Shown here piece after piece: positions 15,688 to 24,000 of a stretch of DNA of 64,000 nucleotides. Within the stretch, counting starts at the first letter, position 1; every line of letters starts with the position of its first letter. Source of the DNA: Elusimicrobiota bacterium (GTDB lineage Bacteria > Elusimicrobiota > Elusimicrobia > UBA1565 > UBA9628); assembly GCA_016212855.1 (NCBI GenBank), contig JACRDP010000019.1:1-64000 (forward strand), read 5' to 3'. Position numbers and translations under genes: made by a program. The notes beneath the pieces are model-generated. The model ran no database searches, was not told the origin of the DNA, and was given only the letters and a program-made list of their open reading frames with translations.

Positions 15688-16541
15688 ACCGGGCTTTCCT
15701 GCTCTCAGCCCTGCTGTTGAGCGCGACGCCTTCGCGAGCCGCGGACGCCCCTGGGGCGACGTCCCCGGCGATTCAGCAGTACTACCAAGCCGCCCTCGAG
15801 TTCTACACGGCCGGGGATTACCGTCGCGCCATCATGAAGTGGAACGAGATCCTCAAAGAGGATCCGAACCAGCGCACCGCCGACACCATGATCCTCGAGG
15901 CGCGCCGCCAGATCGTCATTCTCACGCGCAAGAAGCGGCGCGAGACCTTCGAAATGATCCGCACCGGGTTCTATCAAAAGGCACTGCTGGCGCTCGAGGT
16001 CCTGCTCGACCAGGATCCCGGCGATCCGCAGATCACCTCGCTGCGCTCGCGCCTGGATAAGGTCATCAAGATCACCCCGGCGATCCCCGTGTCGGACAAG
16101 GCCTCGCGCATGGCCCTGCGCGGGCTGGAAGGCTATCTCGCCATGACGGAGGACGCCCAACTCGCCTACAACGGCCTGCGCTACGCCGTCGAGCTCAAGC
16201 CCAAGGACGCCGACTTCAGGGCGCTGCTCGAGATGCTCCTCGTCGAGCACCCGTCGCTCACGAACGACGCGGTCACGCCCGGGATGACCTTCCTCGAGTA
16301 CAAGCACTTCGTCGCCCTGCACCACATCTACGACGCGAAGTACCACCTCGCCGTCGGCGTATTAAATGAGATCCTCGCTTTGGAACCAGCCGATCTCACC
16401 GCCCTCAAACGCCTCGGCTCCGCCTACTACTCCCTCGGCCACATGGACAAAGCCGAGGACGCCTGGACCAAGGCCCTCAAGCTCGCCCCCGACGACCGCG
16501 GCCTCAAGTCCTTCCTCGCGAAAGTCAAAAACAAGAAGTAG
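15684..16541 (+). CDS. Periplasmic TPR protein of the motor operon
   Basis: This 285-residue protein has a signal peptide (MNRAFLLSALLLSATPSRA) and helical repeats. The clearest TPRs are YYQAALEFYTAGDYRRAIMK and, near the C-terminus, GVLNEILALEPADLTALKRL with GSAYYSLGHMDKAEDAWTKA. It overlaps the second motB by ATGA and ends the operon. It has no catalytic motif, and TPR proteins are usually assembly scaffolds. Position suggests it organises the periplasmic side of the FliF-FliG/MotAB machine or links it to an outer component. Tetratricopeptide proteins occur with motors in Myxococcus-type gliding, but I see no direct homology to those. Confidence 0.8.
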   Translation: MNRAFLLSALLLSATPSRAADAPGATSPAIQQYYQAALEFYTAGDYRRAIMKWNEILKEDPNQRTADTMILEARRQIVILTRKKRRETFEMIRTGFYQKALLALEVLLDQDPGDPQITSLRSRLDKVIKITPAIPVSDKASRMALRGLEGYLAMTEDAQLAYNGLRYAVELKPKDADFRALLEMLLVEHPSLTNDAVTPGMTFLEYKHFVALHHIYDAKYHLAVGVLNEILALEPADLTALKRLGSAYYSLGHMDKAEDAWTKALKLAPDDRGLKSFLAKVKNKK

Positions 16542-16542
16542 G

Positions 16543-16605
16543 GGTCAGGCCTCCCGTTGTTGCCGTACCCTGCTTGATCTATTTGAATAGATAATGACTC
16601 TCCCC
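16543..16605. repeat. Small nested inverted repeat between convergent operons
   Basis: In the 122-base gap there is an inner palindrome-like stem ATCTATT-TG-AATAGAT (16577-16592), flanked by outer complementary pieces GGGGTCA (16543) and TGACTCTCCCC (about 16595-16605). It may act as a bidirectional transcription stop or be a REP-like remnant. No T-run terminator is seen. Confidence 0.35.
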
Positions 16606-16663
16606 GGGACGAGTGATTATCAATAGCAGTTTGGCGGTAACGGCGAGGAAGAGAGGGGCGGCT

Positions 16664-18130
16664 TCAGAACGAGTACGAGCACCGGAACGAAGCCGTGATT
16701 TCTTTGGTGGTGTTGGCGGCGATGATTTTGTCTTTGACGCGGTTGCCGCCGACGCCGAAGGTGAGGTTGTTCTGCGGGGTCCGCGCCCAGGTGAACTCGG
16801 AGTTCACCGAGAGCGACGTCGAGTCGGCGGGGAACGCCGGCGAGGTGTTCTTCGTCGCCGTGTAGGTTCCCCAGTACTGGCTCGTCCACTTCGCGTTGAG
16901 CGGCACCGAGAGGCCGGGGCCGAAGGTGCTCGAGGTGCGCTTGGAGCCGTCCTTCTTATCCTTGGTCGTGGTGTTGGTCAGACCGAGAGACAGGCCCCAG
17001 CGGCGCGGCAGCCTCCAGCTCGAGGAGAAGCCGATGATTTGGGTGTCGAGGTTATGCGCCAGCCCGTTCTTATCCCGGAACTGGCTGCTTTGAACGTTGA
17101 GCGAGATGCTGTGCGACTTGATGCCCTGGCCGATCCCCAGGCCCATGGTCGTCGTCTGGTTGTCCAGGGCCGTCGAGGGCTTGCCCTTGGCCGTGTTGAG
17201 CGACACGTTCAAATTGATCGAGGTCTTGGATTTGAACTGCAGACCGTGACCCATGTTGACCACACGCTGGGTCGTGGTGACCTTCGCGGGATTGTTCTTG
17301 AGGTTGTCGTTGTACTGATTGGCGGCCAGCGAGAGGGTGTACCAGGCGGCGGGGTACACGCTCAGGGACACGTCCATGGTGCGGCGGTCCCCGACGACGG
17401 CCGGGGCGCCGAAGGCGACGAAATTCGTCCCGGCCTCCTGCACGTAGCTTTTGAGCTTGAAGGTCTTGCGCTCCCAGCCGATCTCGACGCGCTTGGCCGT
17501 GTCCGCGACCTTGGCCACATTAGTTCCGTTTGAAAAGGTGTTCTTCTGGTACGCGACGAGAAATTTAAGCTTCGGGCGGGGCTCCCAGCTCAGATCCAGG
17601 CCCTGCCCGGAGTTCTTCTGCGCGACGAGGCTGGGGCCGCGGAAGTTGGCTGATTTCGGATCCGAGCTCAGCGAGCCGGTCTCGTCGTTGCTCAGGAACA
17701 TGTTCACGCTGGTTTTGACGGTGGCGGCGAGCTCGACGCCGGCCTTGCCCGCGTACAGGGTGCGCGCGTAGCGCCCGTTGGTCAGCGCGGTGCCGGGTTG
17801 AGAGGTGATGGTCTGGCCGCCCAGCAGCGCCCAGTCGAAGCGGCCGCGCTTCTGCTCGAGCATGCCGCCGCGCATCCCCTGTCCGGCGACCGATAACGGA
17901 TTGAGCTGCGGGGCGATGTCGCCGGCGTAGATCGTGCCCCAGGGCGCGTAGAAGTTGGCCACGACGATGTACGGATCGACGACCTTTCCCGGCTCATGAA
18001 GCAGGTAGAGGTTGAACAGATACGAAGACTCCTTGATCTTGCCCACGCTGTTGACGGTGGTAGCGCCGGAGGGCTTCTTCCACTTGTTGGAACTCGAGCC
18101 CTTGAAGGCGACGGTCACGTTGCCTTCCAT
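16664..18130 (-). CDS. Outer-membrane beta-barrel, cut from its signal peptide by an in-frame TAG
   Basis: A 488-residue frame rich in alternating polar/apolar strands, closing with SFRCSYSF (terminal Phe), as in outer-membrane barrels. From the first ATG there is no signal peptide. The frame stays open upstream for 13 more codons (Pro-rich IPPPPQTVDYH) to a TAG at 18170-18172, and beyond that TAG continues in the same frame into the exported protein at 18170-18580. The likely ancestral gene is one 637-residue exported protein: signal peptide, Ig-like domain, Pro linker, barrel. Unless the TAG is read through, the barrel would remain in the cytoplasm. It is the last gene of the giant-protein operon. 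I do not recognise the barrel family. Confidence 0.7.
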   Translation of the reverse strand: MEGNVTVAFKGSSSNKWKKPSGATTVNSVGKIKESSYLFNLYLLHEPGKVVDPYIVVANFYAPWGTIYAGDIAPQLNPLSVAGQGMRGGMLEQKRGRFDWALLGGQTITSQPGTALTNGRYARTLYAGKAGVELAATVKTSVNMFLSNDETGSLSSDPKSANFRGPSLVAQKNSGQGLDLSWEPRPKLKFLVAYQKNTFSNGTNVAKVADTAKRVEIGWERKTFKLKSYVQEAGTNFVAFGAPAVVGDRRTMDVSLSVYPAAWYTLSLAANQYNDNLKNNPAKVTTTQRVVNMGHGLQFKSKTSINLNVSLNTAKGKPSTALDNQTTTMGLGIGQGIKSHSISLNVQSSQFRDKNGLAHNLDTQIIGFSSSWRLPRRWGLSLGLTNTTTKDKKDGSKRTSSTFGPGLSVPLNAKWTSQYWGTYTATKNTSPAFPADSTSLSVNSEFTWARTPQNNLTFGVGGNRVKDKIIAANTTKEITASFRCSYSF

Positions 18131-18169
18131 ATGGTAGTCGACGGTCTGGGGCGGAGGAGGAATGGGCCG

Positions 18170-18580
18170 CTAGATGATCTGGAAGCCCTTATATTCTGAC
18201 TCGATCAAGGTCTGCGCGTCTTTGACGAGAAAGACGCGGTAGAGCCGGCGCCCGAACATCGTCTCGGGAACGTGGAAAGGCAGCGAGATCGACGCCACGC
18301 TGCCCGCGGGCACGGCGTCTTTAGGGGAAATCTGCTCGGTGCGCGCGATGAGGTGGTAATCCAGGTCGTAAATCTCGCCGACCCAGTAGTACGTGCCCGG
18401 ATCCCATTGCGCGCTGCCCGTGTTCACCGCCAGCGCCTGCAGCGCCAAGGTCTCGCCGGCCTGCACCGGGTCGGGCGCCGGGACGGTGAATTGCAGGCTC
18501 GCCGAGTCCATGGCGCGCGCGGGCGGGGAGCCGAGAAGCAAAACGAAGGCCCCGATCAAGACGGAACAGAGGAGTCGCAT
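18170..18580 (-). CDS. Exported Ig-like domain; N-terminal piece of the TAG-split barrel
   Basis: This encodes 136 residues: a signal peptide (MRLLCSVLIGAFVLLLGSPPARA) and one beta-sandwich-like domain (QAGETLALQALAVNTG ... GRRLYRVFLVKDAQ). It starts four bases after the FecR-protein stop. It ends at a TAG that is in frame with the following 488-residue barrel. The domain could still be secreted alone, but its place directly before a Pro-rich linker and a barrel argues it was the N-terminal domain of one protein. TAG is used as an ordinary stop by other genes here (for example at 3065, 7174 and 16539), so a genome-wide code change is not supported. Confidence 0.7.
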   Translation of the reverse strand: MRLLCSVLIGAFVLLLGSPPARAMDSASLQFTVPAPDPVQAGETLALQALAVNTGSAQWDPGTYYWVGEIYDLDYHLIARTEQISPKDAVPAGSVASISLPFHVPETMFGRRLYRVFLVKDAQTLIESEYKGFQII

Positions 18581-18584
18581 TCAG

Positions 18585-19298
18585 CTATTTCTTCTCGAGG
18601 TTGATCTTGACCTTCTTCTTCTGGCCGTCCTTGTCCATCTCCAGCTCCAAAGTCCGGTTCTTCTCCGCGGCCTGCTTGAGCAGCCCCTGGCTCTTTTCCA
18701 GGTCCGCAGGCTTGAGCCCGTTCTGCCAGGTCCCGAAGTCCGAGGCGTCCATCGCCTTGGGCGCCGACGGCGCTTGACCCGCGCCGCCGACCTGGGACAT
18801 CTGGCCGGCCGTCATCGACTGCGTGCCCTGCTCGTTGGCGACGTCGACGAAGCCTTCATACACCTTCACCGTCATGCGGCCGTTCATGTCGACGTCGGCC
18901 TCGGTGCCGCGCACGGCGCACACGGCGACGGGCGTGCGGATGCGCATGCCGGACTTGCCGTGGAGCAGGCGAGTCCATCCCTGGCCCAGCGACGTCTTCA
19001 CGCTCGTCGGCTTCGTCCCGCCGCCCGATTCCATCTCGAACTCCGAGTTCTCGTTGATGCGCAGCTCCGCGCCGCCGACGAAGGCGATCCCGACCTTTTC
19101 TCCCGGGCCGGTCTTGACGGTGTCGCCCTCGTAGACGAAGCGGTTGAGCGCCAGCTTTTTGAGAGCCGAGGTCCCGGCCGCCTTGATCTGGGGCTTGCCG
19201 GTCAGGGAGATGACGACTCCCGCGACCGGCGCGGCGTACGCCGCGAGCGGCGCCAACGTCAGCGCCAGCGCGCAGAGCATGAGCTTGAGCTTAATCAT
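18585..19298 (-). CDS. Secreted FecR-domain protein
   Basis: This 237-residue protein has a signal peptide (to about residue 22) and a FecR domain (about 45-160: VYEGDTVKTGPGEKVGIAF, RINENSEFEME, RTPVAVCAVRGTEADVDMN, VKVYEGFVDVAN). The C-terminus is a charged helix. FecR domains were named from the iron-citrate sigma regulator, but many FecR-like proteins in surface operons have only a signal peptide and no cytoplasmic anti-sigma part, as here. It follows the PrcB_C-like gene with an ATGATTAA overlap. A structural or assembly role for the surface system is more likely than sigma control. Confidence 0.85.
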   Translation of the reverse strand: MIKLKLMLCALALTLAPLAAYAAPVAGVVISLTGKPQIKAAGTSALKKLALNRFVYEGDTVKTGPGEKVGIAFVGGAELRINENSEFEMESGGGTKPTSVKTSLGQGWTRLLHGKSGMRIRTPVAVCAVRGTEADVDMNGRMTVKVYEGFVDVANEQGTQSMTAGQMSQVGGAGQAPSAPKAMDASDFGTWQNGLKPADLEKSQGLLKQAAEKNRTLELEMDKDGQKKKVKINLEKK

Positions 19299-21024
19299 CG
19301 GTATTCTCCTTGACCAATTCGAAGTTGACTTGCAGGGAATTGCGGGGCACGACTCGAAGAACGTAGGGCACGGTGGAGCGTTTCGCCGCGCGTTTGGGTC
19401 CGTCGATCTCCAGATGCCGCTTGTGCACGACGAGGCGGTAGCGCACGAGCAGGCCGTTGAGCGTCTGCTGCACGCCGTCGACGGCGATGGTGTCCGCGCG
19501 CTCTTCCTTGCCGCCGATGATGCCGACGATCATCTCCTTCTTGAAATCGATCGCGGGCAATTTCTGGTCGCTGAGAGCCGACCACAGCTTCTTCCAGACC
19601 GCGGCCGAGCTGATGGTGAAGGAGCGGTTCGCCTTCCCCGCGACCTCCGTCATGCCCTTCCATTCCTGAAGGCTCTCCGCGTCCTCGGCCGGCGCGTCGG
19701 GGGGGAGCGGCGCCTCTTTCTTGGACGCCGGCGGAATGTAGGGACCCGCCGTCGACGACGGAGGCGCCGACACGACCGGCGGGCCGCTGACGACGGCGGT
19801 GGCCGAGCCGTTGCGCAGCTGCTCGAGCAGGGACAGGAGCTCCGCGCGGGTCAAGCTGCCTTCCATCCCGATGACGGAGTAGTCGTCGAGGTCGATGCCG
19901 CGCTCGCGCAGCAGCTCGCGGATCGCCGCCCAGATCTGCTCCGCGGTGAGCTCGCCGGAGCCGAAGCCGGTGCCCGCGCCTGCGCCGGACGACGCCCGGG
20001 TGACGGTCAACGTCTTGCAGTTGTTGGGCACGTTGTCGTCGAACAGCTGCACGCAGGCGATGGCCAGGCTCGAATTTTGATCCGCCGGCATCGCGGCGGG
20101 CAGGTTGAAATCCTTGGACTCCCCGGCAGTGAAAGCGGGCATGATGAGCGGCGCGCCCGGTGCGGCCAGGCCGCCCAAGGTGAAGCTCAGCTGCACGCCG
20201 GTCTCCGCGGTTCCGCCCTGGTCGGCGACCGTGATCCTGAACGGAATGGAACCGTCGGCCGCCGCCGGGCCGGTGGCGGTAATCGCGGTGACCGCCAGGT
20301 CGCGTGTCAGCGCCGCGGCCCGCATCGAGAAGCTGGAGGCGACCTCGCTGCGCGCGATGACGTTGCCGTTCAAGTCCAATCCTTCCACGCCCCAATAGTA
20401 CAATTGTCCCGCCGCCAGGCGCTGTCGCGGGTCGGTCGGGTTCTGCGGATAGGTCAGCGAGGGCGCTCCCGCAGTCGTTTGGATAAACGGAGCGTTGTAC
20501 AGGGAGGGGTTGTCGGCGACGGTGACCCGGTAAGAGGTGGCGCCGCTCGAGAACCACTGGAAGTTCAACGGATTGTCCGAGAGGTCCACGGAGCCGTTGG
20601 GCGGATAGATGAGCAGGATGTTGGGCGAGGAAACGGTGAAGGTGACGGTTTGCGTCAAGGTGACGCCGTCGAGCGTCGCCATAGCCTTCAGGGTGTAGAC
20701 GCCGGGCCCGCGGAAGAAGCCCGACACGGGCAAGCCGTTGACCTGCGCGGCGGAATTGCCCACGGTCCCGGGAACGGCGTTGCCCGCGTGGCGGAAGGTC
20801 GTGGCGCCGTCGGGGGCCACGATGTCGAACTGGAAGGCGATGCGGTTGAGGCTCGCGATGCCGTTGTTGACCTGCACGGAAACGCCGAGCTTCTCGTTGT
20901 TGCTGAACGTGCTGCGCTGGCCTCCCGTCGAATCGACCAAGGACACGCCCTGCCCGGTGAGAAGGCCTGCCCAGGCCGGGGCGCCCAGGACGGTCAGAAC
21001 AGCGGCGAGGAGGATATTCTTCAT
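19291..21024 (-). CDS. Exported multidomain protein with CARDB-like and PrcB_C-like domains
   Basis: 577 residues from the ATG at 21024, which overlaps the stop of the giant gene (ATGA). A signal peptide (MKNILLAAVLTVLGAPAWA) is followed by Ig-like sandwiches (about 20-130 and 135-235), a CARDB-like domain (about 240-350: RDLAVTAITATGP ... CVQLFDDNVPNNCKTL), a Ser/Gly/Pro linker, and a C-terminal region (about 465-570) resembling PrcB_C: WKKLWSALSDQKLPAIDFKK, then a GG turn and YVLRVVP. Such domains occur in surface or protease-complex proteins. It is probably a cell-surface or periplasmic partner of the giant protein. A longer frame to 22467 lies antiparallel to nothing real and reads out of frame through the giant gene, so 21024 is the start. 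Confidence 0.8.
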   Translation of the reverse strand: MKNILLAAVLTVLGAPAWAGLLTGQGVSLVDSTGGQRSTFSNNEKLGVSVQVNNGIASLNRIAFQFDIVAPDGATTFRHAGNAVPGTVGNSAAQVNGLPVSGFFRGPGVYTLKAMATLDGVTLTQTVTFTVSSPNILLIYPPNGSVDLSDNPLNFQWFSSGATSYRVTVADNPSLYNAPFIQTTAGAPSLTYPQNPTDPRQRLAAGQLYYWGVEGLDLNGNVIARSEVASSFSMRAAALTRDLAVTAITATGPAAADGSIPFRITVADQGGTAETGVQLSFTLGGLAAPGAPLIMPAFTAGESKDFNLPAAMPADQNSSLAIACVQLFDDNVPNNCKTLTVTRASSGAGAGTGFGSGELTAEQIWAAIRELLRERGIDLDDYSVIGMEGSLTRAELLSLLEQLRNGSATAVVSGPPVVSAPPSSTAGPYIPPASKKEAPLPPDAPAEDAESLQEWKGMTEVAGKANRSFTISSAAVWKKLWSALSDQKLPAIDFKKEMIVGIIGGKEERADTIAVDGVQQTLNGLLVRYRLVVHKRHLEIDGPKRAAKRSTVPYVLRVVPRNSLQVNFELVKENTDD

Positions 21025-24000
21025 CGGACCACCGCGATCTTCTTGGTCACCTTGGCGTTCTGGCTGTCGCTGCCGCCGCGGACCTTCACCATGAAGAGAT
21101 AGACGCCGGACGCCACGTTTTCGCCGCGCATGTTGGTCAGGTCCCACGCCGCGTGGTAGGTGCCCGCCGACGGCGACGTGATCTGCGAGCCCGGGATCTC
21201 GCGGACCAGATTGCCCGCAAGGTCGAAGATCATCACCTGCGACTCGAGCGGGAACAGCGAGCTCTCGAAGCGGATCGTGGTGGAATTGCGCGCCGGGTTG
21301 GGGAAGGCGAACACCTTCGCGTCCGGCAGAGGATCGAAGACGAACCCGACGACGTGGATCTCGCCCTCCTGAAGCTCGACGGTAATGAACTCGGTGTAGC
21401 CTCCGGCGGTGAACGCCCGGACCTGGTAGGTGCCCGGAAGCAGGCCCGCGATCGTCCAGCGGCCGTTCTCGCTGACTCCGACCTGGCCGACCTGATGTCC
21501 GCCCTGGAACAGCTCGATATGGCTGGCGGTAAAGTAGTTCGAGCCGAGAGCGCCGACGCCGGCCACGCCGTAGCCGGTGCCGCCGTAGCCTCCCGCTCCC
21601 GCCGTCCCCAAAGTTCCCAAGGTGCCCGTCAAGGTGGCCAGAGCGTAATTGATTTCCAGCGTGAAGTCTACGCCGTAGGAGCCCATCGCAATGGCGTCCT
21701 GCCAGACCGAGCTGGTGATCCCGTTGGCCGTCCAGCTGGCCTGGATCTTGTAGTTGCCGCCGACCAGGCCGGTGACGGTGTAGGTGCCGCTGCCGTCGGC
21801 GACGGTGAAGACGGTGGAGACCAGCGCTCCGGCGGCGTTCCAGCAGTCGATCTGCACGGCCGTGATGCCTTGCGTCGAGGCGTTGACGACGTGCCCGATG
21901 ATCGAGTTCGAGGGAGAGGGCGCGGAGATCGTGCTGGCCTGGTTGGAAAAGCTCGACCAGTTGCCGTCGCCGTCTTCCAAGAACAGCCGGACGTAGTAGG
22001 TGACGCCCGGAGTCAGCGCGGTCATGGTATAGCTCTGCGCGGCCCCGGGCACGACCATCCCGGTCGAGAAGGCGATCTGCGCGGTGGTGGTGCTGAACGC
22101 GTCGGCGCTGTCGGTCGAGTACCAGATGCGGTACTCGCCGAGCAGGATGGTGCCGGTGTTGCCGTCGTCGCCCGTCGCGTTCCACGTCAGATCGATCGAG
22201 CCCGGCGCGGTCCCGGCGACGGCGGTGACGGTGCTGCCCGCCGGCGACGTGGTGTCGGTGAAGGTGAACGTCGCGCCCTGCAGCAGGAAGTCGCCGGCGT
22301 TGGGCGGCGTGGCGTTGTCGGAAGCGCGCACGGCGATGAAGTAGCTCGCCCCGTCGTCCAGGTTGGCCTGCAGCACCGATGACGGCGCCAGCCCCCACGG
22401 GCTCGCGGTGCCCACCACGCTCGAAACTTGGACGCCGCTCCAAGTCTCCGTGAACCAGTTCCACCACAGGCCGTCCGCGTTGCGGCGCAGGCGTACTTCG
22501 ATGGCGGACAGGCCCGAGTTGTACGCCGGGTCGGCGGCGGTGCCGCTGATGGCGGGCAGCGAAGAAATCGTCGAGGACGGCACCGGCAAGGTCACGGCGA
22601 CGGTCGGCGTCGACTGATCGAAGGTGAACGTGGCCGTCGCATAGGTCGAGGAATAGAGGTTCGCCGTGTTCGAGGAGCGCGCCACCACTTGATAAGAGGT
22701 GCCGTTGACGAAGGTGATTCCGGGCGCGTAGGTCCAGCTCGTGCCTCCTGTCGCCGCGAAGAACACCGGCGTGCCTGAAATGAACGCCGACCCGTCCCAG
22801 TAAGGTCCGGCAGGCGGCGTCTGCTGGACGCTGACCTCGGTTCCCTTAAGCGGGTAGTAGCTGGCCGCCGTCCCCGAGATGGCCGAGAGAGCCGAGACGA
22901 AAGCGCCGGCGGGGGCCGTGAGGCCTACGGTGGGGCCGACGGTGTCTTTGAGGATGTAGAAGGCATCGACGATCGTCGTCGTGGTCCCGGCCTGATCCCA
23001 GGCGCGCACCGAGATGTAGTTCGTGGGGCCCGAGCCAAGTGCTGCGAAGTTCACCGCCCAATCGGTGGCGAGGCCCGTCGAGTTCGTCACCACGGCGATG
23101 TCGGTCCACGGGATCACCGACTGGTCGCCGGAGAGCTTGAGCGCGCTTGCGCTGTACTGGAAGTTGGAGAGCTTGCTCGCCATGTCGACCGCGTCGACGT
23201 CATATAAAGTACCGGCCGCGGAGCGGACGGTGTTGTCGCCGGCCTGGAAGTTGTTGAGCGTCGGCGCCGTGGTGTCTTTCTGCACGAAGAACACGTCCTG
23301 GTTCGTCGTCGAGTTGCCCAGGCCGTTGAACACCTTGACCGTAATGTAGTTCGTCACGCCCTCGTACAGCGCCGTGAAAACGGCAGGGGGCAGGGCCCAG
23401 TCGGTCGTATAGCTGTCCGCGGCGATGCCGGTGATGACATCGGTGAAGGCGACCAGGTCGGTGCCGGTGCCGTTGGGCGACGTCGAGGCCTTGACCTGGA
23501 ACTTCGTGAGCTGGGCGCCGCTGCTGTCGGCGAAATCGACGTTATAGAAGCCGCTGTTGGTCTTGCGGAAGAACGCGTCGCCGCCTTGGTTGTCGAGAAT
23601 CGCCGGGAACAGGACGCTGAACAAGGTCTTGGTCGAGCCCAGTGCCGTGTAGGCGCTGGGGATATTCTCGTGGTTGATCGCCGCCACGAACAGGTAGTAC
23701 GTCGTGTCTGGATTGAGCGTGCCCGCCACGAACGTGGCCGTCAGGGGCGAGCCCGCGGGCATGGTCGAAGCGATGTACGCGTTGCCGGGGTTGGCGTTCG
23801 GGTAGAAATTGTCCGTCGAGAGGACCACGGTGTAGCTCGTCACGTTCAGCGGGTTGCCGCCCGACAGCCAGGTGACGGTCATCGAGGTCTGGCCGATCAC
23901 CGGGAAGGTCGTCACGGCCGTGGCGGGCGCCACGGCCAAGGTCGCGGTCGAAGTCGTGCCGCTGAAGGCCGACGGCATGTTGTTGTTGTTGATCGCGCGC

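Noticed and set aside
12095-16541. A Zorya anti-phage or Tol/Exb energy system
   Set aside because: Zorya ZorA has a long cytoplasmic coiled coil, and ZorC/D or ZorE are needed; none is here. ExbD/TolR lack OmpA domains, and neither system has a FliG-type protein.
16664-18580. Genome-wide TAG recoding
   Set aside because: Several intact genes (kinase at 2165, TPR-CHAT, btuB, TPR of the motor operon) end in TAG at sensible C-termini.
18585-19298. FecR as a sigma-regulating transmembrane protein
   Set aside because: It has a cleavable signal peptide, no N-terminal cytoplasmic anti-sigma segment and no adjacent FecI-type sigma gene.
21025-22467. A 1,058-residue minus-strand frame extending the PrcB_C-like gene upstream
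   Set aside because: Its first 480 residues are low-complexity Arg/Gly/His sequence reading out of frame through the giant gene. A good signal peptide begins at 21024 in an ATGA overlap.
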